From: Yoonia maritima
Lineage (GTDB): Bacteria > Pseudomonadota > Alphaproteobacteria > Rhodobacterales > Rhodobacteraceae
Reading direction: 5' to 3'
NCBI RefSeq assembly: GCF_002933395.1
Contig: NZ_PKFN01000009.1
Span: forward strand, 186,001-250,000
Length of the DNA stretch: 64,000 nt
Part shown: piece after piece, positions 57,328 through 64,000 of the stretch
Position numbering within the stretch: the first letter of the stretch is position 1
Layout: the number at the start of each line of letters is the position of its first letter
The notes under the pieces: model-generated
Database searches by the model: none
Told to the model about the DNA's origin: nothing
What the model saw: only the letters and a program-made list of their open reading frames with translations
Made by a program: the position numbers and the translations under genes

Positions 57328-58638
57328 ATGTCAGAGCCTAAAAAGCTATATATCAAGACTTACGGCTGTCAGATGAACGTCTATGACAGCGAACGCATGG
57401 CCGAAGCGCTGGGCGGCAAGGGCTATGTCGAAACAAAGACGCCCGAAGATGCGGACATGATTCTACTGAATACATGTCACATTCGCGAAAAGGCCGCCGA
57501 GAAAGTATATTCAGAGCTTGGTCGAATGAAGGCGTTTAAGGTTGAAAAGCCTGATCTTAAAATTGGCGTTGCCGGTTGTGTTGCGCAGGCCGAGGGCGAG
57601 GAAATCATGCGTCGCGCGCCAATGGTCGATTTGGTGGTTGGGCCGCAAAGTTATCACCGCCTGCCAGCGATGGACGATGCGCTGCAAACTGGTGCAAAAG
57701 CACTGGATACTGATTTTCCAGAAGACGATAAATTCGCGTCCCTCAAGGGCCGGAGCAAAGGCAAGCGCGCGCCCACCGCATTTTTGACCGTGCAAGAGGG
57801 CTGCGACAAGTTCTGCGCTTTTTGCGTTGTGCCATATACGCGAGGCTCCGAAGTATCGCGCCCGGCTGACCGCATCATTCGTGAGGCGCAAGAATTGGTC
57901 GAAGCAGGCGTGCGCGAGATCACCTTGCTTGGTCAGAACGTCAACGCCTATCATGGCCATGACGGCGGCTTGGCAGGTTTGATTTGGGAATTGGACAAGG
58001 TCGACGGGCTGGAACGCATTCGCTTTACCACAAGCCACCCCAACGACATGGATGACGCGCTCATCGACGCGCATGGCACCTGCGAAAAGCTCATGCCGTA
58101 TCTGCATCTTCCAGTGCAGTCAGGTTCTGATCGTATTCTTAAAGCGATGAACCGTAAGCACACAGCCGAAGGATATCTGCGCCTGATCGAGCGCATCCGG
58201 ACAGCGCGCCCTGATTTGCTTTTGTCGGGCGATTTCATCGTTGGCTTCCCCGGTGAAACCGAAGAAGACTTCGAAGACACGATGCAGTTAGTCCGCGATG
58301 TGCATTATGGGCAAGCCTATTCATTCAAATATTCAACCCGCCCCGGCACGCCAGCCGCTGAAAAACCGCAGTTGCCTGAAGATGTGATGAATGACCGCTT
58401 GCAGCGTTTGCAAGGCTTGTTGCGTGAACAACAGCAGGCCACACAGGCATCGATGGTTGGCCGCGAAGTGAAGGTTCTGTTTGAAAAGGCAGGCCGCGAA
58501 GCAGGGCAGATGATCGGAAAGTCACAGTATTTGCACGCCGTATATGCAGAGGCACCTGCCGATGTTCTAGGAACTGTGCGCCGTGTGAAAATCGTTGATG
58601 ACAGCGCGAATTCGCTCAAAGGCCAGTTGGTCGCGTAA
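57328..58638 (+). CDS. miaB: tRNA-2-methylthio-N6-dimethylallyladenosine synthase
   Basis: 436 residues. MiaB methylthiolates i6A37 in tRNAs reading UNN codons, using two 4Fe-4S clusters. The N-terminal cluster Cys residues are in [22 protein letters not shown] and VAGCVAQAE. The radical-SAM triad is [12 protein letters not shown] near residue 157, and the C-terminal TRAM domain covers about 375-435. ATG 57328 is the natural start. It opens the miaB-phoH-ybeY-corC-lnt run of RNA and envelope maintenance genes. Confidence 0.96.
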   Translation: MSEPKKLYIKTYGCQMNVYDSERMAEALGGKGYVETKTPEDADMILLNTCHIREKAAEKVYSELGRMKAFKVEKPDLKIGVAGCVAQAEGEEIMRRAPMVDLVVGPQSYHRLPAMDDALQTGAKALDTDFPEDDKFASLKGRSKGKRAPTAFLTVQEGCDKFCAFCVVPYTRGSEVSRPADRIIREAQELVEAGVREITLLGQNVNAYHGHDGGLAGLIWELDKVDGLERIRFTTSHPNDMDDALIDAHGTCEKLMPYLHLPVQSGSDRILKAMNRKHTAEGYLRLIERIRTARPDLLLSGDFIVGFPGETEEDFEDTMQLVRDVHYGQAYSFKYSTRPGTPAAEKPQLPEDVMNDRLQRLQGLLREQQQATQASMVGREVKVLFEKAGREAGQMIGKSQYLHAVYAEAPADVLGTVRRVKIVDDSANSLKGQLVA

Positions 58639-58765
58639 AATAGCTTCGAAACCATCGCGATCAGCAGTCATTTTCTTATCATTTCCGTGACATTCTGCGG
58701 ACTCTTCTTGCACATGCAGCATTCCCTTGCCACGATAGAGCGATAAAGACTCAAAGGAGAGCCGT

Positions 58766-59779
58766 TTGGCCACAGGTGCGCTGACCCCACCCGCTGACAC
58801 TGTCACTGAAATCGATTTGGAATTTCCTGACAATTTCTTGCTGATTGACCTTTGCGGCGAATACGACCGCAACTTGACGACAATTGAGAACAGTTTGGGT
58901 GTGCAGATTGTGCGCCGTGGTAATCAGCTTTCGGTCTTGGGCGATGACGCGTCGCGCAAGACTGCTGAAGAGGTTTTGAAATCACTTTATGGTCGGCTTG
59001 AGGCAGGGCGAAGTCTTGACGCTGGCGACATCGATAGAGAACTGCGTATGGGGCCGGAATCTGTCCGCGGTCCTGCAGGACCGTCCGAGCAGGCAGAGCT
59101 TTTTAAAGGTGAAACTGCGCGGGTAGAAATTAAAACCCGTAAAAAATTGATTGAGCCGCGCACTGACGCTCAAAAGGCCTATGTGAAATCGCTGTTCGAC
59201 AAGGAATTGGCCTTTGGTATCGGCCCTGCGGGGACTGGTAAGACATATCTAGCAGTCGCCGTTGGTGTGAATATGCTCATATCGGGGCATGTGGACAAAA
59301 TCATTCTGTCCCGCCCCGCTGTCGAAGCAGGTGAAAAACTGGGATATTTGCCCGGTGACATGAAGGACAAGGTCGATCCCTACATGCAGCCGCTGTATGA
59401 TGCGTTGAACGACTTCTTGCCGGGGAAACAGGCCGCGAAGATGATGGAGGAAAAGGTGATCGAAATCGCACCTTTGGCCTTTATGCGTGGGCGAACCTTG
59501 TCCAACGCCTTTGTGGTGCTGGATGAGGCCCAGAACGCCACGACCATGCAGATGAAGATGTTCCTTACACGGCTTGGCGAAGGGTCGCGGATGGTCATCA
59601 CCGGTGATCGTACACAGATCGATTTGCCGCGCGGCGTGAATTCTGGCCTATGGGATGCAGAGCGTTTGTTGAAAAGCATTCCGAAAGTAAGTTTTAACTA
59701 TTTCACCTCAAAAGATGTTGTGCGCCACCCATTGGTTGCTGCCATTATCGAAGCCTATGAAAAAGATGATATAAAGTGA
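58766..59779 (+). CDS. phoH: PhoH family ATPase
   Basis: 337 residues, apparently with a TTG start at 58766, preceded by GGAGA at good spacing. An N-terminal KH-like domain (about 1-100) precedes the ATPase. Walker A is GIGPAGTGKTYLAV near residue 153, ILSRPAVEAGEKLGYLPGD follows, and Walker B is FVVLDEAQNATTMQMK near 250 with VITGDRTQIDLP. PhoH is linked to RNA metabolism and works with YbeY. Its stop overlaps the ybeY start by 4 bp. Confidence 0.94.
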   Translation: MATGALTPPADTVTEIDLEFPDNFLLIDLCGEYDRNLTTIENSLGVQIVRRGNQLSVLGDDASRKTAEEVLKSLYGRLEAGRSLDAGDIDRELRMGPESVRGPAGPSEQAELFKGETARVEIKTRKKLIEPRTDAQKAYVKSLFDKELAFGIGPAGTGKTYLAVAVGVNMLISGHVDKIILSRPAVEAGEKLGYLPGDMKDKVDPYMQPLYDALNDFLPGKQAAKMMEEKVIEIAPLAFMRGRTLSNAFVVLDEAQNATTMQMKMFLTRLGEGSRMVITGDRTQIDLPRGVNSGLWDAERLLKSIPKVSFNYFTSKDVVRHPLVAAIIEAYEKDDIK

Positions 59780-60267
59780 CAGTTGACTGCATTGTTGAAG
59801 ATATTCGTTGGTTAAATATTGAAATTGTGGCGCAGCGGGGTGCGGATATGACGCTTTCGCATCTAGGGCTTGACCCATCAGAGTTCGAAATCAGTGTCTT
59901 GGCCTGCGATGATGCACGGATTGCCGTGTTGAATGCCGATTTTCGTGGCAAGCCTTCGCCGACGAATGTGTTAAGCTGGCCTTCTGAAGAGCGGGCGGCT
60001 GAGGTAGATGGCGCCATGCCTGATACGCCTGAACTCCCGATGGAAGCAGAGCTGGGTGATATCGCGATCGCCTTTGAAACATGCGCTCGCGAGGCTGCCG
60101 AAGCAGAAAAGTTGATCGAAGATCATACGATGCATTTAGTGGTGCACGGGACATTACACCTACTGGGCTTTGATCACGAACGTGATAAAGATGCCGCCCT
60201 GATGGAAGGGTTAGAAACACAAATACTTGGCAAACTGGGTATTTCTGACCCATATAGGGAACGATAG
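59776..60267 (+). CDS. ybeY: endoribonuclease YbeY (rRNA maturation factor)
   Basis: 163 residues with a GTG start at 59776, overlapping the phoH stop. The zinc-binding signature HLVVHGTLHLLGFDHERD is near residue 122 (three His), and FRGKPSPTNVLSWP near 58 contains the family's TDVLSFP-like block. YbeY trims the 3' end of 16S rRNA and participates in ribosome quality control. It is slightly longer than E. coli YbeY. Confidence 0.95.
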   Translation: MTVDCIVEDIRWLNIEIVAQRGADMTLSHLGLDPSEFEISVLACDDARIAVLNADFRGKPSPTNVLSWPSEERAAEVDGAMPDTPELPMEAELGDIAIAFETCAREAAEAEKLIEDHTMHLVVHGTLHLLGFDHERDKDAALMEGLETQILGKLGISDPYRER

Positions 60268-60297
60268 GGCGATATTGCCCGCATAGGTAAGGAAGAA

Positions 60298-61185
60298 ATG
60301 GGCGACAAGAACGACGGTCCATCTATCGCAGCGCAAAGCGCGCATATGGATCAAGATGTTATAACACCGGGCTTTTGGGCTCGAGTGAACAATGTATTCC
60401 GTCCCCAAGGGATCCCAGAGGTGCACGAAGATGCACCATCTGAGGATAGCCAGCCAACACGCTATGTGTTGGGTATGCTAAACTTGCGCCGTAAGCGGGT
60501 TGAAGATGTTGCTGTACCCACGACCGATATTGTCGCCGTGCCAGTTTCGATCTCGAAGGATGACCTGCTACAGGTGTTTCGGGATTGTGGCCTGACCAGA
60601 TTGCCTGTCTATGACGGCACGCTGGATACCCCGCTTGGATTGGTGAACCTCAAGGATTTTGCGCTGCGTCACGGGTTTAACGGTGACACGCCTGATATGA
60701 ATCTACGCGATATGTTGCGCCCTTTGATGTATGTGCCGCCTTCGATGCCATTGGGCGTCTTGTTGCAAAAAATGCAAGCAGAGCGAATACATATGGCGTT
60801 GGTCATTGACGAATATGGCGGGACAGATGGGTTGTTGACCATTGAGGATTTGATCGAGCAAGTCGTCGGTGAAATCGAAGACGAACACGATATCGAAGAA
60901 GCCCAAAGCTGGTTCATGGAAAAGCCCGGCGTCTATATGGCGCAAGCGCGGACCGAGCTGGAAGAATTTGAGGCTGAAATCGGCATGAAGCTCACTGACC
61001 ACGATGAAATCGACGAGGAAGAAATCGATACGCTTGGCGGTTTGGTGACTATGCTTTCGGGAGATTTACCTGCGAGGGGCGAAGTGATCGTGCACCCGGA
61101 TGGGCCGGAATTCGAAGTTGTCGATGCAGACCCGCGCCGGATTAAGCGCTTGCGCGTGCGATTACCAAGCGCACAGGACGCCTAA
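60298..61185 (+). CDS. ybeX: CorC/HlyC family CBS-domain protein
   Basis: 295 residues. Two CBS domains at about 75-200 are seen as VAVPTTDIVAVPVSISKDDL, then TRLPVYDGTLDTPLGLVNLK, and ALVIDEYGGTDGLLTIEDLI. EQVVGEIEDEHD leads into the C-terminal CorC_HlyC domain (about 215-293). It lacks the membrane DUF21 part, so it is the cytosolic YbeX type, linked to ribosome metabolism or Mg/Co handling. It is followed 1 bp later by lnt. Confidence 0.93.
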   Translation: MGDKNDGPSIAAQSAHMDQDVITPGFWARVNNVFRPQGIPEVHEDAPSEDSQPTRYVLGMLNLRRKRVEDVAVPTTDIVAVPVSISKDDLLQVFRDCGLTRLPVYDGTLDTPLGLVNLKDFALRHGFNGDTPDMNLRDMLRPLMYVPPSMPLGVLLQKMQAERIHMALVIDEYGGTDGLLTIEDLIEQVVGEIEDEHDIEEAQSWFMEKPGVYMAQARTELEEFEAEIGMKLTDHDEIDEEEIDTLGGLVTMLSGDLPARGEVIVHPDGPEFEVVDADPRRIKRLRVRLPSAQDA

Positions 61186-61186
61186 G

Positions 61187-62674
61187 ATGACCGCGGCCTT
61201 CGCTGGCCTTTCGCGATGGACACGCTTTTGCATTCTGATGTTGGCTGGCGCGATTGCTGGGCTTGGTCAGGCACCACAGGATATGTGGTTCGCTACGGTT
61301 TTCGCCCTAGCCCTATTGATGGCGGTTCATTCCGCCAGTGCATCTGCCCGACAAGCCGCCTTTCAGAGCTGGGCGTTTGGGGTAGGGTATTTTGCATTTT
61401 CATTGCGTTGGATCATAGAGCCGTTTTTGGTTGATGTTTCACGTCACGGATGGATGGCGCCCTTTGCAATTGCAATGATGGCAGCGGGCGCAGCTGCGTT
61501 TTGGGCGTGTTTCGCCTATGTGTCTTACCGTTTCATACCGCGCTCACCGCTCGCCTTGGGGGGGGCACTTATATGGGCTGAATTGACACGTTCATTGATA
61601 TTAACCGGTTTTCCTTGGGCATTGCTTGGACATATTTGGGTGCCGACTTCGCTTGCGCAATTGGCCGCATATGGTGGCCCGCATTTATTGACATTGGTAA
61701 CAGTCATCGCGGCATGGGCTGTTTTTGCGTTATTCGGTCGCGCTCGTTTTTTTGGTATTGGGCTTTTGGCTGCGCTCGTTGGGCTGGGGTGGCTTTGTGT
61801 GCCGCCTACGGCTCTTCTTGGTGACGCTGCACCGACCGTGCGCTTGGTGCAGCCGAATGCGCCTCAGCATCAAAAGTGGGATCCTGAATTTCGCGAGACA
61901 TTTGTGAACCGCATGGTCGAAATGACCGGGCAGGGCGATGTGCCTGACCTGATCGTATGGCCAGAAACAGCGGTGCCATACCTACTGAATTACGTGCAAT
62001 CAGACCTCAGCCTACTTGATGAGGCAGCAAGGGGTGCCCCGTTGGTGTTCGGGATTCAGCGTCGTGATGAGGCGCAGCAGTATTTCAATAGCTTGGTCGT
62101 TATGGGGCAGGGCGGCGTTTTGCAGCAGATATACGATAAACGCCACCTTGTACCGTTTGGAGAATACATTCCGGGTGGTGATCTTTTGGGGCGGTTCGGT
62201 ATTCATGGGCTTGCGACAACGGATGGGGCAGGATTTGCGCCCGGCGTGGCTGAGGCCCGGGTCACCATTCCGGGCATCGGAGAGGCGATCCCGCTGATTT
62301 GCTATGAGGGCATATTCGCTGAAGAACTTGATGGGGCGACGGGCCGTCCACGGTTTTTGTTGTTAATCACCAACGATGCATGGTTCGGGCAGGCTGCGGG
62401 TCCTTTTCAGCACCTCGCGCAGGCACGGTTGCGCGCGATTGAGCAGGGGCTACCGATGGTTCGCGTCGCGAACACAGGCGTAAGCGCGATGATAGATCCG
62501 CATGGGCGTATAGTCGGGGCGTTGCCATTGAATACGCATGGGGTGATTGATCTGGCTCTACCTTTGGCACTGCCGATTACGCTGTATGCGCGTTGGGGCG
62601 ATTGGTTGCTGATCATAGTAAACGCTTTATTAACGTTGGGGCTCTATGCGTGGCCTCGGCGCGATAGTGATTGA
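61187..62674 (+). CDS. lnt: apolipoprotein N-acyltransferase
   Basis: 495 residues. Lnt adds the third acyl chain to lipoproteins at the periplasmic face of the inner membrane. N-terminal membrane helices span about residues 10-210. The nitrilase-like domain has the catalytic Glu in IVWPETAVPYLL, Lys in YDKRHLVPFGEYIPG and Cys in PLICYEGIFAEE. A C-terminal helix, WLLIIVNALLTLGLYAW, ends the protein. ATG 61187 directly follows the ybeX stop. Confidence 0.95.
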   Translation: MTAAFAGLSRWTRFCILMLAGAIAGLGQAPQDMWFATVFALALLMAVHSASASARQAAFQSWAFGVGYFAFSLRWIIEPFLVDVSRHGWMAPFAIAMMAAGAAAFWACFAYVSYRFIPRSPLALGGALIWAELTRSLILTGFPWALLGHIWVPTSLAQLAAYGGPHLLTLVTVIAAWAVFALFGRARFFGIGLLAALVGLGWLCVPPTALLGDAAPTVRLVQPNAPQHQKWDPEFRETFVNRMVEMTGQGDVPDLIVWPETAVPYLLNYVQSDLSLLDEAARGAPLVFGIQRRDEAQQYFNSLVVMGQGGVLQQIYDKRHLVPFGEYIPGGDLLGRFGIHGLATTDGAGFAPGVAEARVTIPGIGEAIPLICYEGIFAEELDGATGRPRFLLLITNDAWFGQAAGPFQHLAQARLRAIEQGLPMVRVANTGVSAMIDPHGRIVGALPLNTHGVIDLALPLALPITLYARWGDWLLIIVNALLTLGLYAWPRRDSD

Positions 62675-62711
62675 CGCGCACAAAACCGAAGCATAGACCC
62701 AACCGTAGTTC

Positions 62712-62755
62712 TGTCACAACGGCTTCCTGACGTGGCGGGTTAATTTACTGGAGCA
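62712..62755 (+). ncRNA. SAM/SAH riboswitch upstream of metK
   Basis: GTCACAACGGCTTCCTGACG and then TGGC, followed after a short linker by TACTGGAGCA, match the compact SAM/SAH riboswitch class known upstream of metK in Rhodobacterales. The stem is GTCAC/GTGGC. The TGGAGCA strand pairs back into the loop as a pseudoknot and contains the metK Shine-Dalgarno GGAG. Binding of S-adenosylmethionine or homocysteine would hide the ribosome site and lower MetK synthesis. Confidence 0.93.
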
Positions 62756-62762
62756 CTTCCCA

Positions 62763-63944
62763 ATGGCACGACAAAACTACACATTTACTTCGGAATCTGT
62801 TTCCGAGGGGCACCCGGATAAGGTGTGCGACCGGATTTCAGATGCGATCCTTGATGCATTCTTGTCCGAAGAACCCGAAGCGCGCGTTGCGTGCGAAACT
62901 TTTGCGACAACCAATCACGTGGTGATCGGCGGGGAAGTTGGGCTATCTGATCAATCCAAACTAAAAGATTATATGGGCCGCGTCGAAGACATCGCCCGCG
63001 CTTGTATTAAAGATATCGGGTACGAGCAGGACAAGTTCCACCACGCGACTTGTAAGATCACGAACTTGTTGCATGAACAGTCCGCGCATATCGCGCAAGG
63101 GGTCGATGCGGCAGCGGACAAAGACGAAGGTGCCGGCGACCAAGGTATCATGTTCGGCTATGCCACAACCGAAACCGAAGCATTGATGCCTGCGCCGATC
63201 CAATACGCGCATGCAATTTTGCGCCGACTGGCAGAGGTCCGCAAATCTGGCGAACAGCCGACACTGCGCCCCGACGCAAAAAGCCAAGTTTCTGTTCGCT
63301 ACGAAAACGGTAAGCCTGTCGAAGTCACATCTATTGTGCTGTCAACGCAGCACCGTGACGAAGACCAGACCAGCGACGATATTCGTGCGATTGTTGAGCC
63401 TTACATCCGCGAGGTTCTGCCGTCTGGGTTTATCACACCAAAAACTGAATGGTGGGTTAACCCAACGGGCAAATTCGTCATCGGCGGTCCCGACGGTGAT
63501 GCAGGCCTGACTGGGCGTAAAATTATCGTTGATACATATGGTGGCGCAGCCCCGCATGGTGGCGGTGCGTTTTCTGGTAAAGACCCGACCAAGGTTGATC
63601 GTTCGGCTGCATACGCCGCGCGTTACCTTGCCAAAAACGTTGTGGCTGCCGGTATGGCGAACCGTTGTACCATTCAGCTGAGCTATGCGATTGGTGTGGC
63701 TAAGCCGCTATCGATTTACGCAGACACACATGGCACTGGCGAAGTGCGCCCAGAAGAAATCGAACGCGCAATCGCACAGGTCATGGATCTGACGCCGCGT
63801 GGCATTCGTAGCCACCTTGGCCTGAACAAGCCGATTTTTGAACGGACAGCGGCCTATGGCCACTTTGGTCGCGAACCAGATGCGGACGGCGGCTTTAGCT
63901 GGGAACGCACTGACTTGGTCGAGGCGCTAAAAGCCGCAGTATAA
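62763..63944 (+). CDS. metK: S-adenosylmethionine synthase
   Basis: 393 residues. MetK makes SAM from methionine and ATP. The signature parts are [19 protein letters not shown] at the N-terminus, [13 protein letters not shown] near residue 125 and [20 protein letters not shown] near 240. [19 protein letters not shown], near 262, is the ATP/phosphate loop. Full length and intact. Translation is probably controlled by the riboswitch overlapping its ribosome binding site, giving product feedback. A strong terminator follows 25 bp after the stop. Confidence 0.97.
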   Translation: MARQNYTFTSESVSEGHPDKVCDRISDAILDAFLSEEPEARVACETFATTNHVVIGGEVGLSDQSKLKDYMGRVEDIARACIKDIGYEQDKFHHATCKITNLLHEQSAHIAQGVDAAADKDEGAGDQGIMFGYATTETEALMPAPIQYAHAILRRLAEVRKSGEQPTLRPDAKSQVSVRYENGKPVEVTSIVLSTQHRDEDQTSDDIRAIVEPYIREVLPSGFITPKTEWWVNPTGKFVIGGPDGDAGLTGRKIIVDTYGGAAPHGGGAFSGKDPTKVDRSAAYAARYLAKNVVAAGMANRCTIQLSYAIGVAKPLSIYADTHGTGEVRPEEIERAIAQVMDLTPRGIRSHLGLNKPIFERTAAYGHFGREPDADGGFSWERTDLVEALKAAV

Positions 63945-63969
63945 AACGAACAGTCAGTCTGTTTGATAA

Positions 63970-63995
63970 GGGCGCCACAGTGGCGCCCTTTTTTC
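63970..63995 (+). terminator. rho-independent terminator of metK
   Basis: GGGCGCCAC-A-GTGGCGCCC, effectively a GGGCGCC stem with a short loop, followed by TTTTTT. It lies 25 bp downstream of the metK stop. Confidence 0.95.
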
Positions 63996-64000
63996 GTGGG

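Noticed and set aside
1..64000. CRISPR arrays
   Set aside because: No cluster of short regularly spaced repeats with unique spacers of equal length, and no cas genes, were seen; the only spaced repeats are the 178-bp units, the iterons and the operator boxes.

Overview
The window looks like chromosome of an alphaproteobacterium of the Rhodobacterales (roseobacter/Rhodobacter type). Pointers are the fabA/irr arrangement, the miaB-phoH-ybeY-corC-lnt-metK run, a SAM/SAH riboswitch in front of metK, homologues of the gene-transfer-agent head-spike genes ghsA and ghsB, and two perfect CtrA boxes. I did not assign a genus.

Positions 1-2917 (minus strand) form a lipopolysaccharide-core locus: a NeuC-type UDP-GlcNAc 2-epimerase followed by two adjacent Kdo-transferase genes, the last cut by the window edge. 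A tRNA-Cys (3114-3187) is the integration site of a mobile island. Its last 48 bases recur exactly at 18738-18785. The first element (about 3.2-18.8 kb) holds integrase and ArdC remnants and an array of unrelated genes separated by near-identical 178-bp repeats: an ankyrin/Kelch protein, an unknown, a DUF6928 protein, and a P450/methyltransferase/DCC group. It also carries two hipBA toxin-antitoxin modules around a DUF6880 gene and a replication-initiator-like gene with internal iterons. A second, more decayed element follows (18.8 to about 23.2 kb): an intact tyrosine integrase, excisionase-like and ribbon-helix-helix genes, a truncated integrase, an XRE repressor, the 5' stub of a DNA methyltransferase, an IS66 remnant and a mobC-like gene.

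From tRNA-Arg (23397-23473) onward the window is core genome. ugpBAEC plus an exonuclease/phosphatase-family gene encode glycerol-3-phosphate-type uptake (24.0-29.2 kb). A capsule/exopolysaccharide locus (29.3-40.4 kb) contains an initiating sugar transferase, ghsA-ghsB, a chain-length protein with a degenerate kinase domain, Wzx, Wzy, two acetyltransferases and three glycosyltransferases. Two CtrA boxes sit at its two outward promoters. In Rhodobacter capsulatus the spikes bind the capsule, so receptor synthesis and spike genes appear linked here too.

Next, on the minus strand, come a CDP-diglyceride synthase/PlsC pair, a two-helix membrane protein, pspA, a TetR regulator and an MFS transporter. 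The TetR-pspA region carries three copies of one 13-bp palindrome. A tightly overlapping six-gene operon of hydrolases and a threonine dehydratase feeds into the MFS gene (43.1-50.2 kb). A SlyD-type isomerase faces fabI across a bidirectional terminator. The fatty-acid genes fabA and fabB-fabI are split by an opposite-strand 2-oxoglutarate oxygenase gene, with irr divergent from fabA. A REP/RAYT unit with an apparently inactivated transposase (55.8-56.4 kb) precedes the conserved miaB to metK housekeeping run, which ends in a strong terminator.
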